In this document: in pieces, positions 8,162-16,600 of the stretch
Layout of the letters: each line of letters begins with the position of its first letter
How positions within the stretch are numbered: position 1 is the stretch's first letter
Origin: Bacillota bacterium
Lineage (GTDB): Bacteria > Bacillota > Clostridia > Peptostreptococcales > Anaerovoracaceae
Length of the DNA stretch: 37,880 nt
Direction of reading: 5' to 3'
NCBI GenBank assembly: GCA_023415235.1
Contig: JAEZLP010000054.1
Coordinates: forward strand, 1-37,880
Notes under the pieces: generated by a model
What the model saw: the letters and a program-made list of their open reading frames with translations, nothing else
The model's database searches: none
What the model was told of the DNA's origin: nothing
Made by a program: the position numbers and the translations under genes

Positions 8162-8192
8162 ATCCGCACCGAAACGGTGCGGATTCTTTTTT
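8162..8192 (+). terminator. intrinsic terminator of the two-component operon
   Basis: ATCCGCACCG (8162-8171) and CGGTGCGGAT (8175-8184) form a perfect 10-bp GC-rich stem with an AAA loop, followed by TCTTTTTT. It lies 30 bp after the kinase stop codon. Confidence 0.9.
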
Positions 8193-8637
8193 ATTCATAT
8201 TTCTTCGAGTGACTTCGGAACCACCCTTTCTTAACGCGCTGCTCCTGCTCGAAAACTTCACGTATGCTCCATAGACAAGTAATGCCTTCATGTCCATATG
8301 TATGATTTCAGATACTGACAATCATACTTCTTTCCATAATAATATGAGACACCGTCCCCTCCTTAACTTATCTTAATCGATATTGGGTTTTTTGCCCTAT
8401 CAAATCGGAATCCTAACAAAATTAAATAAGAATAGAAACAACTTTGACGTCGAAGTATGGAAGTTAGGCGGCTAAATGCAAGAAGATGTTCATAAAATCG
8501 ATGAAATTGTCGTACAAAAGGCTTAGATTTGAACGTTATTCAAATATAAAATATTGCCAAGCATAGGAATTGAAACCATATGCGCAAGTACCAATTTATC
8601 CTATCTAAAATCATTCAAAAGGGGAAGGGGTTTTATT
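8193..8637. other. 445-bp intergenic leader of the SLH protein gene
   Basis: No believable ORF. The sequence is AT-rich, probably holds the promoter and a long 5' leader of the 8638 gene, and lacks an obvious riboswitch core (I looked for the c-di-GMP type). Weak strings ATGTTCAT (8486-8493) and ATTGTCGT (8506-8513) are about 20 bp apart but do not match the repeat core seen at 5953 and 13511. Confidence 0.4.
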
Positions 8638-11600
8638 ATGAGATTATCTTCATACAGCAAGGCACTCAGTTTTGTCCTATTAATTGTTTTGGTCTTATCA
8701 TGCAACACAAGCATGGCTTTTGCCGATACCGGCATAACCTATCCTAATTCTCAATATCTTATCGAAAAGCTCAGCCATCCCGCTTCCGGAGAGGGACAAG
8801 CGGACGGGATTCTGCCGGAAGCCGGCGACCGTTCAAACAGCTATACCTGGGTACAAACCCAGCTTGGTGACTATCTCTATCTCGGCAGCAACCGAAATAT
8901 TCTGGCTGGGACGTTTCTTCAGGCCGCTGGCGGGGAGCTTGATGCGGATTTGGTTCTTCATTTTCTTGATGACATCAGCAACGGAGATATTCCCACCGAT
9001 AAAGCGGCAATCAGGGACAGTGCCGCCCGCGTTTTTCGATATGATTTGAAGAAAAAATCCTTCGAAGAGATTTATCAATCGCAAGCGATTACCGGCTATC
9101 GAGGAGCTCTGACCTATAAGCCCGTCGATGCGGAAAAGGCAAGTGCCTACCTGGGCTGCCTTGGCAGCAAGGCAAGAGTTCTCCGCTTCGGAGATGATTT
9201 TGAGGTTGGAGATACTCCCGAAACGGTGTTTGAATCCGATACCGGGTATACGAGCGTTCGTGCAATGGCACAGCACGGGGACGCTATGTGCATCGGCGTC
9301 CTGACAATATCCTCCGATAATACAAAGGGCAGTGTGCAGATCATGCAGTCTACATCGCCTGCCATCGATAATTGGACTGAAATTGCAACAAACGATGACT
9401 TCGCCGCATGCGCTCCGAGAACCGATATGGCTGCGGCCGGGCAATGCGGAGTCTGGGACATGATCAGCTACGGCGGCTCTCTTTACGCCTTTATCGGAAC
9501 CGGATACGTGGATGGTTCCGAAAACAATGGTTATTGTGTATATAAGGGGACTTATCTCCCCGGCGACGAAGACTGTAACGAGTTCGGCTGGGTATGGAAA
9601 ATGATCGTCGGCCCTTTAACAGATGAAAATGGTGTTTCGACCGGCGCTATTTATCCAAGAGGAATGGGGAATCCTTACGATGGTTCCGCATCGCCGTTCC
9701 TTTATACCGATCCAAATGGGAAAACTTATGTCTATGTCGGCACTTTCGATTCGATCTTTGACAGTATATTCGAGATCCTCCGCATAAAAAGTTATAAGTC
9801 CGTATATTATGCGATGCATCCCGCTAAGGTATACCGTTTTGCCGAGGATGACAAGTGGGAAATGGTGATCGGAAACCCGGACGAAATCACTGACAAAAAA
9901 CTCGGCAATTATTATGCCGGATTTTCCAATTCCGCTGCAGCAAGCATCTATTCACCAAATCTCTATATATGGAGAATGGCGCAGTATAACGGCGAGCTCT
10001 TTGTCGGAACACTGGACGCATCGACGCTTCTGGACATCATCGTCCCTCCCCTGGACATCGACTTTGATACCTATGATGACGATGATCTGCTGGCTGTAAT
10101 ATCGATGTCCGGGATTCAGCTTCCCGAACCTCTTATGGAAAGGCTAACCGAAGCGTTGAAAAATGATGATATAACCTCTGCAGCGGCAGTGGAAGCCAAG
10201 AAGGTTTATGATGAGTCGAGTGCCGTACTGGAAATCGGTAATATGGCGCTGGAAGCTGCAAACACATCGTGTGGCCTGGCGGTATTATCTCCCGGATCGA
10301 TAATCGAAAAATCCGGCGATCTCTATGATGCAATCAACAATTGCGCCGCCAAGGCACAGGGTTTTGCAGACAGCGCTGCAGCTGCGGCAGCAAATACCCC
10401 ACTGGCAGCAACCACAGCCGCCTTGTCTCAAACAGCAGCAGCAAATTCCGCAGATCTGGCAAGTTACTGGGATGACTGCGCGGACAACAGCTCGCCTTAC
10501 AGCATCGGTATTGCTGACAACATAGTTGCTGTCAGGGAAGATATTTTAACTGCAGTTGATGCAGCGAAGCAGTATAATGAGTTGGCCGCACAGGAAGCTT
10601 CCAGCGCGGCTATTGAAGCCGCCTCTGCAGCGGCAATTGTCCAGGAGTTAAAAGGACAGGTGGTCGATCTTTCCGGCAAGCTGAATGCCATCTACGACTC
10701 GGTAAACGCATCTCAGTATTCGCAGATATCGGACTTCATTAGATCCCTCGATGGCTATGGTTACAGCAGTGATCAGCTAAATGAGATCCGCTATATTCTG
10801 GAGCTCAGGGTGATGATCAATACCACAAAAGAAGCCAACGACATGGGCTGCTCCGTATACAGGACAAGTGATGGAGTGAATTTTACTCCCGTCACGACCA
10901 ATGGCTTCAACGACAAATACAATTACGGGCTCAGATCGTTCCTCTCCTCCGCCAATGGCCTGTTCATGGGCACGGCTAATCCTTTCTACGGAGCCCAGCT
11001 GTGGAGATTGGGAGATATCGCCCCTGCCAATAACGACAACGGAGGCGGCGGCAACGGTGGCGGCAGCGGCGGCAGCGGCGGAGGTGGTGGCGGCGGCAGC
11101 GACATCATTGCCCCCGCAGTCACAAGTCCGGCTGTCTCTCTCGGACTCTTGAACATGAACGACCATTTCGCTTATATCAAAGGATATGAGGACGGAACGA
11201 TCAAACCTATGAATAATATGACACGTGCGGAAGTTGCAACGATATTCTATCGTCTCCTCACAGAGACGAGCAAAGCGCAATATCTGACCACCAGCAATGC
11301 TTTCAGTGACGTATCATCCGCAGACTGGTTCAACACTGCCGTTTCGACTCTTGCCAAGGCGGGTGTTCTGGCGGGCTATAACGATGGGACCTTCCGACCG
11401 AATGCGATCATAACCAGGGCCGAATTTGCATCAATCATGGCCGGATTTGCAGACAGCAAAACCAGCGCCAGCAGCGGTTTTACGGACACCATAGGCCACT
11501 GGGCTAAGGAGAAGATCAATACGGCATATGCCAATGGTTGGATATCTGGTTATTCGGACGACACCTTCAGACCAAACCAACCGATCACACGTGCGGAAGT

Positions 11601-11817
11601 TGCGACCATAATAAACCGGGCGCTTCAACGTGCTGCAAAAGCCGGCAATATGCTTGACGGTATGAAGTCCTGGTCCGATAATCCACAGGGGAACTGGTAT
11701 TACGAAGCGATTCAGGAAGCAACCAATTCCCATAACTACAAGCGAACTGCAGAGCTGGTGCCGGGGCAGTCTTATTATTACGAGATGTGGACGGAACTTA
11801 CAAAGAATCCTGACTGA
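8638..11817 (+). CDS. large secreted SLH-domain surface protein
   Basis: 1059 residues from the ATG at 8638, which has GGGGAAGGGG upstream and starts a clear signal peptide (LSSYSKALSFVLLIVLVLSC..AFADTG). The N-terminal 500 residues show recurrent strand motifs (DYLYLGSNRN, YVYVGTFDS, ELFVGTLDAS and, later, GLFMGTANPFYGAQLWRLG). These suggest a beta-propeller-like fold, an inference from repetition only. An Ala-rich helical insert (about 515-695) splits this domain. A Gly/Ser linker (about 800-821) leads to three SLH modules (about 840-1000; GYEDGTIKP, GYNDGTFRP and GYSDDTFRP) that anchor to cell-wall polymers, then a 60-residue tail. Followed by a strong terminator, so monocistronic. Ligand or enzyme activity is unknown. 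Confidence 0.85.
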   Translation: MRLSSYSKALSFVLLIVLVLSCNTSMAFADTGITYPNSQYLIEKLSHPASGEGQADGILPEAGDRSNSYTWVQTQLGDYLYLGSNRNILAGTFLQAAGGELDADLVLHFLDDISNGDIPTDKAAIRDSAARVFRYDLKKKSFEEIYQSQAITGYRGALTYKPVDAEKASAYLGCLGSKARVLRFGDDFEVGDTPETVFESDTGYTSVRAMAQHGDAMCIGVLTISSDNTKGSVQIMQSTSPAIDNWTEIATNDDFAACAPRTDMAAAGQCGVWDMISYGGSLYAFIGTGYVDGSENNGYCVYKGTYLPGDEDCNEFGWVWKMIVGPLTDENGVSTGAIYPRGMGNPYDGSASPFLYTDPNGKTYVYVGTFDSIFDSIFEILRIKSYKSVYYAMHPAKVYRFAEDDKWEMVIGNPDEITDKKLGNYYAGFSNSAAASIYSPNLYIWRMAQYNGELFVGTLDASTLLDIIVPPLDIDFDTYDDDDLLAVISMSGIQLPEPLMERLTEALKNDDITSAAAVEAKKVYDESSAVLEIGNMALEAANTSCGLAVLSPGSIIEKSGDLYDAINNCAAKAQGFADSAAAAAANTPLAATTAALSQTAAANSADLASYWDDCADNSSPYSIGIADNIVAVREDILTAVDAAKQYNELAAQEASSAAIEAASAAAIVQELKGQVVDLSGKLNAIYDSVNASQYSQISDFIRSLDGYGYSSDQLNEIRYILELRVMINTTKEANDMGCSVYRTSDGVNFTPVTTNGFNDKYNYGLRSFLSSANGLFMGTANPFYGAQLWRLGDIAPANNDNGGGGNGGGSGGSGGGGGGGSDIIAPAVTSPAVSLGLLNMNDHFAYIKGYEDGTIKPMNNMTRAEVATIFYRLLTETSKAQYLTTSNAFSDVSSADWFNTAVSTLAKAGVLAGYNDGTFRPNAIITRAEFASIMAGFADSKTSASSGFTDTIGHWAKEKINTAYANGWISGYSDDTFRPNQPITRAEVATIINRALQRAAKAGNMLDGMKSWSDNPQGNWYYEAIQEATNSHNYKRTAELVPGQSYYYEMWTELTKNPD

Positions 11818-11830
11818 CTTAATTAAACCA

Positions 11831-11866
11831 AAAAAATATCCTTCCCTGATGGGAAGGATATTTTTT
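11831..11866. terminator. bidirectional intrinsic terminator
   Basis: A perfect 16-bp stem: AAAAAATATCCTTCCC (11831-11846) and GGGAAGGATATTTTTT (11851-11866) with loop TGAT. The T tract on each strand lets it serve both the SLH protein gene and the convergent hemerythrin operon. Confidence 0.93.
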
Positions 11867-11879
11867 AGGTTTCCTTTGG

Positions 11880-12434
11880 TTATGTTAATTTTTCTTCAAA
11901 TTCTGCGATCATATCCAGGTATTTTTTCTGTATATTGTCGGCGCAAGCGGCTTCCTCAAACACAGTACAATCCTGTTCAAGCGCTTCCTGCACCTCTTTT
12001 GGAAGGTTCTTCTGTGCAAATTGGTAAACCACGTTGTCTTCCTTATCGATGTGCCTATGGAGCAAATCTGCGTATGAAATGGCATTGGCAATGACATCCA
12101 GTCTCGCCTCATCATCTCCGCCTATCACTTTGCGCACTGCCGCTTCAAGCTGCTGGATATGCAATCTGCCCAGATCATGCTCCACCAGCATGCCATGCTT
12201 GACAAGCTTTTCCGCGACCGTACCCAGCTCCGTCATCATCTTGTCGAACAGAAGCTTTTCTTCTTTTCCATGATGATGCTTGTCGGCATAATTCCTAACA
12301 AAGTCTATAATCGCGAAAAAGTCCTCGTAGTTCAGTGCTTCATTCTTTAACACTTTATAGCAGTATTTTCGGATCACAGTGAGCATCCTTTTAATATTTC
12401 GATGCTCTTCCACCATAATTTCAATATAATTCAC
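11880..12434 (-). CDS. hemerythrin-like (HHE domain) protein
   Basis: 184 residues, all helical, with the histidine and carboxylate pattern of di-iron hemerythrin/HHE domains: EEHRNIKRML near the N-terminus, NYADKHHHGKEEKLLFDKM in the middle, MLVEHDLGR and then LLHRHIDKEDNVVYQFA. Such proteins bind O2 or sense and scavenge oxygen, NO or other oxidants in anaerobes. The start is GTG at 12434 with GGGGAA upstream. It is the last gene of a minus-strand cluster after the DUF1858 protein and an unknown protein, with a 15-bp gap to the latter. A role in oxidative or nitrosative defence is inferred from the family. Confidence 0.88.
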   Translation of the reverse strand: MNYIEIMVEEHRNIKRMLTVIRKYCYKVLKNEALNYEDFFAIIDFVRNYADKHHHGKEEKLLFDKMMTELGTVAEKLVKHGMLVEHDLGRLHIQQLEAAVRKVIGGDDEARLDVIANAISYADLLHRHIDKEDNVVYQFAQKNLPKEVQEALEQDCTVFEEAACADNIQKKYLDMIAEFEEKLT

Positions 12435-12449
12435 GAAGAGTTCCCCTTT

Positions 12450-13079
12450 CTACTGCCTTGCAATGGAATATTCTCCGGCAGCTGTTTTATCATAGCGAAA
12501 TTCCGGATTTAATGCTTCCACAAAGGATGCCAGCCATGCTTCCCGCAGCTCAAAGAAATTTCTCCCATCTCCCCCTACCTGCAACCAGTACGGCTCATGA
12601 ATGCTTGTTGACGTTTTCCAAATGATTTCATTTGGATTATTCGAAACCATTTCACTTGCCCGGTCGCAGGGCATTCCTTCCAGAATAAAATCATTTACCG
12701 CAGTGTACATTCCCTCCGGGGTGTCCGGTCGCGCGTTATATTCCTGCGCTGCAGCTTCTCCCTGTTTTTTAAAGATTTCAATCAGCTCCGCTTTGTGGTT
12801 ACTGTCTTCAGACAAAATAGCAGTGATCAGCGCAGCCTGCCTTAGCTCTGTTCTTCGAATCCGTTCCTGAAGCCATCCATGTATATTGGATGTATCAATG
12901 ATATCTTCCAGGGCCTGATTCCCTGTCGGTGCTCCATATTCCTCAATAAACCGCTGCATCCATTGTTCTGCTGCCAGGCCGCGTCCTTCTGCCCATTTTA
13001 CGATTTCCTCTTCTGTCTTTTCTGACCAGATGATTTTATTGTACAGCCAATAATGTATTTTTCCTAAAAACAAACTCAT
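12450..13079 (-). CDS. protein of unknown function in the redox cluster
   Basis: 209 residues, soluble, mostly helical with many Trp and acidic residues (for example KWAEGRGLAAEQWMQRFIEE and SNIHGWLQERIRRTELRQAA). One cysteine (GMPCDRASEMV) and a GDGRNFFELREAW stretch might carry function. It vaguely recalls proteins of about 200 residues in the thiazoline-carboxylate hydrolase group, but I am not confident and name no family. The start ATG has AAGGG upstream. It sits between the DUF1858 and hemerythrin genes on the same strand (15 and 25 bp gaps), so it is probably co-transcribed and linked to redox defence. Confidence 0.6.
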   Translation of the reverse strand: MSLFLGKIHYWLYNKIIWSEKTEEEIVKWAEGRGLAAEQWMQRFIEEYGAPTGNQALEDIIDTSNIHGWLQERIRRTELRQAALITAILSEDSNHKAELIEIFKKQGEAAAQEYNARPDTPEGMYTAVNDFILEGMPCDRASEMVSNNPNEIIWKTSTSIHEPYWLQVGGDGRNFFELREAWLASFVEALNPEFRYDKTAAGEYSIARQ

Positions 13080-13104
13080 AAGATTACCCTTCTGTCGATA
13101 GACT

Positions 13105-13296
13105 TTATACTGCGCTGTTCAGCTTCTCGATTAATTTATTGATATCGATACCATGGATCGAAGCTGCTTCTTCCAGTGTTTCCGACTGGGCGGAAGGGCA
13201 TCCTACACATCCCATTCCAAAGTCCATTAAGATCTTGATTGTTTCCTGATGATTTCTGACGAGTTCTCCGATAGTCATGTCTTTTGTTATTGCCAT
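13105..13296 (-). CDS. DUF1858 redox-disulfide domain protein
   Basis: 63 residues, essentially a single DUF1858 domain: an N-terminal ITKDMTIGELVRNHQETIKI and then MDFGMGCVGCPSAQSETLEEAA with the CVGC pair. This small domain is fused to or found next to hybrid-cluster proteins and hemerythrins, and the cysteine pair suggests disulfide or metal-cluster chemistry. The start ATG at 13296 has GGAGGG 6-7 nt upstream; the in-frame ATG at 13311 lies before that site and is unlikely. It is the first gene of the minus-strand cluster, under the divergent region that contains a palindrome at 13450-13465. Confidence 0.88.
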   Translation of the reverse strand: MAITKDMTIGELVRNHQETIKILMDFGMGCVGCPSAQSETLEEAASIHGIDINKLIEKLNSAV

Positions 13297-13449
13297 ATTT
13301 TTTCCCTCCATAAAAAAACTTTACTTTATATTCAGTATTATCTGCCTCATTGATGCAATCATACGCGCATCTGCTAAAAGAAACGCCGCCGATATCTCCG
13401 AGGGGATTTATTTGATGAATAAAGCATATAGGATAGCTCAAGGAAACAA

Positions 13450-13465
13450 CGTTGCAAATGCAACG
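13450..13465. promoter_or_regulatory. palindrome, candidate operator
   Basis: CGTTGCA AA TGCAACG is a perfect inverted repeat with 7-bp arms. Within and after it GCAAAT also recurs (GCAAATGCAACGCAAAT). It lies between divergent promoters and could serve the redox cluster. No matching known consensus is claimed. Confidence 0.4.
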
Positions 13466-13488
13466 CAAATAAATTTTAAATTATAAAA

Positions 13489-13522
13489 CATGATTCATGT
13501 CAAAAAAATCATGTTTCATGCA
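13489..13522 (+). promoter_or_regulatory. LytTR-type direct repeats upstream of the giant SLH protein
   Basis: Two units, CATGATTCATGTC (13489-13501) and CATGTTTCATGCA (13510-13522), are exactly 21 bp apart, each preceded by an A-rich tract. The second unit is identical in core to the minus-strand unit at 5953-5965. It is followed by the same-spaced block GGACGG (13525-13530), which aligns with GGATGG in the lipoprotein promoter, and then a weak -10-like TAATCT (13551-13556). The start codon is 84 bp further on. Confidence 0.6.
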
Positions 13523-13606
13523 ATGGACGGTTTTTGTGGAAAACTTCTGATAATCTGATTTAATCCTAATTATGTATTTAAGGCAAACAAAAAGGGAGAA
13601 GCATGA

Positions 13607-16600
13607 ATGAAGAAGAAAATACTTAGTATGGCACTGACCCTTTGTATGGTCCTGTCCCTCGTGCCGACACCGGCACTTGCAGAAGAATATCCAACCACTC
13701 CAACAGTAAGGGTTGGCGGATTAGAGATGTACATTGAAGGTGCCACCAAAACCTACTACGTACCGGGCACAGAGGGCAGTGAACCCGGAATTAAAACAGA
13801 CGAAAGCGAGGCTGAAGATTGGACCGCCAAGTATGATTCCGATGCCGAAACCTTGACGCTAAGGGGATTTGTCTATACAGGTGAGGGGGTTGCGTTAGAT
13901 ACGGGGGATGGTCCCAAATCAGCTGCAATTTATACCGATGTTGACCTGAACCTCATTCTGAAGGGCATAAATAGCGTAACTCACGTCGTAACTTTGAATG
14001 AAGGTACTGGTACCTCCGACTATGTAAGCCACGGCATCTACGCCGGCGGTAATCTGAGCATTGACGGTGAAGGTTCGCTCACAGTCACCGCCAGTAATAC
14101 AGAGGGATCGCTTCGTCCCAGCCATGGTGTGTATGTTGTTGGCAACCTCACCATCTCCGGCGGTGAACTAACAGCGAATGGTGGCAGCACCAAAACAAGT
14201 AGTACTTCTGATAACCCTGCAAGAAGCTCAAGCTACGGTCTCTACGGTTTCGGTGACATATCCATCACGGGCGGCGACATAACCGCCAACGGTGGCGAAA
14301 CTACCGATACAAGCAACGCGAATGCATACTGCTCAAGCTACGGTTTGTTCGGCCAAAGAAATATCGTAATTGGGGGCGGCAACGTTAAAGCAAACGCTGG
14401 CACAACAGTTGGAAGGTGTTCATCTAGCATCGGCCTTGGTGGCAGCGGTAACATCACCATTTCTGGCGGTATCGTCACCGCCAAAGGGAATAACACCAAA
14501 AGTTACAATGCTTATACCTGCGGAATTAAGCAAGAATCAATAAATGGTTTATCCATCACAATCTCTGGCGATGCCGAGGTTACAGCCTTAGGACGCGATA
14601 GTCAACAAGGAGAAACCTATGGTATATATGGATACACAAGTAACGTCAAAATAACCGACAACGCCATAGTTATTGCCGCCAGCGGCAATTTAGAAGGAGC
14701 CAATCCATCACTTTGGAATGCCGGCTTATATTCTTCATCCCTCACGATCTCAGGCAGTTCCAAAGTAACCGCCACAGGCGGGAACTATGAAGGAACGACA
14801 TCCTCATTAGTGCAAAGCTACGGTCTGCGCTGCGTATTAAATAATATAAATATCTCCGGCAATGCCACAGTTACCGCTACTGGTGGGGAGATTAATAATA
14901 ATGGGTCTAATACTTCAAAAAGCATGGGTATAGAATACGGTCAACTCACTATAAAAGACAATGCCGTTGTCACTGCCAAGGGCGGCGACGTTGTCGCCAG
15001 TACGCCTTCAAGCTTTGGTTTATTAGACTGGAACAAAAAGTCCATTACAATCAGCGGTGGCACCGTCACCGCCATAAGCGGCAACGCTGCCAAGAAATCA
15101 GGTGAACCTGGGGTCAGCAGTGCCATGTCAATGGCTCCGAATACCGGCAGCTACAAACGTGTGCGGGTAACTGCAAGCGAGAATGCTTACGGAACCGACC
15201 CGGTAGAAGAATATAGCAATGAGAACATCGCCGCCTATAAGTACATCAAGATTGATCGCAAACCAGATGAAAAAGTGTACGTTCTTGACTTGACCGATTT
15301 ATTGCCCGCTCCGGGAACCGGCGAAACGCCGAAATATAATATTAGCCACGACCAATTTTCAACACTGCAAAATATAATCTGGAGTCCTGCAATTACAACA
15401 GGAAAATTCCAGGGCAGCATGGTCTACACCGCAGCCTTAACCTTGACGGCGAATGATGGCTATACGTTTAACGGAGTGGGAGCAGACATGTTTACGCATA
15501 CGGGTGCCGACAGCATCTCTAACTCCGAAGGCACCGGCAGCACCATGCAAATCACCATTGAATTCCCGGAAACAGCTCCCGCTACGTTAACGGGGATCCT
15601 CATCACCACAAATCCAGGTAAAACAACCTATACATACGGTGAGAGCTTTGATCCGGCGGGTATGGTGGTCAAAGCGGTCTATAACGACGGTACGACGGTT
15701 CTTGACTTTAAAGATTATTCGATCAGCCATGTTGATACGACAATAGTAGGTACAAGCTCCGTCACGGTGCGGGCCAACGGCACAGACAAAACAGCCACAT
15801 TTACTATCACAGTGAATAAGGCGGCGCAGACGATTTCGTTTGCAGAGTCTACCATCAACAAGAAGTATGGTGACGCCAAGTTCAACGTATCTGTTACGGG
15901 CAGCAAAACTCCGGTTACTTACACGAGCAGCAATAATACAATTGCATCGGTCGACTCTACCACAGGTGAGGTCACCATCGTGGGCGCAGGCAGTGCTACG
16001 ATAACCGCAACCGCTGCCGTTTCGGCAAATTATACTGCGGCTACGGCAACCTGTACCATCAATGTTGACAAAGCGGATGGTCTCGGCGCACCCGAAATCA
16101 GCGGCAGCTATGCGGTCAGCGGTACTAATTCGGATCAGTATATCTATACCATCAACCACATCGACGGTGCGGAGTACATGATAAATGGAGGTAATTGGAA
16201 GGAAAGCAACGTTTTCGATGGCCTTACGCCCGGGAGCACCTATACCTTCTACGCCAGATACAAGGAAACAGCTACTCACCAAGCAGGCGTAGCAGCGACT
16301 CTTCCAGTCACCATACCCAAACTGGATAATAATTCAACCCCCGCGCTGAGCTATACAGTTTCCGGAGCTAGCGGCAACCGTACCATTACCATCACCCCGG
16401 TCGAAGGGGCGGAATACTGCTTTGACGGCACTAGTTTTACTGCTGGCAATGTATTAAGTGGCATCAACAACACAACCGTGACAGTTTACATCCGCTACAA
16501 GGAAACTGCCACGCATAATGCATCAGCGGCAGCTTCCGAAGAGGTCAATACAGCCAAGGCGACGCAAACACTTTCATTTGCAGATGCTACCGTCAACAAG

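Larger units (their letters stand above)
13297..13606. other. divergent regulatory region between redox cluster and giant surface protein
   Basis: 310 bp that separates two divergent transcription units. It carries a 16-bp palindrome (13450-13465) and LytTR-type direct repeats (13489-13522). A frame at 13277-13486 on the plus strand has no good start signal and is probably noise. Confidence 0.6.

Noticed and set aside
8440..8520. Possible LytTR-type repeats before the first SLH gene
   Set aside because: ATGTTCAT and ATTGTCGT are about 20 bp apart but do not share the CATGTTTCATG core or A-tracts.
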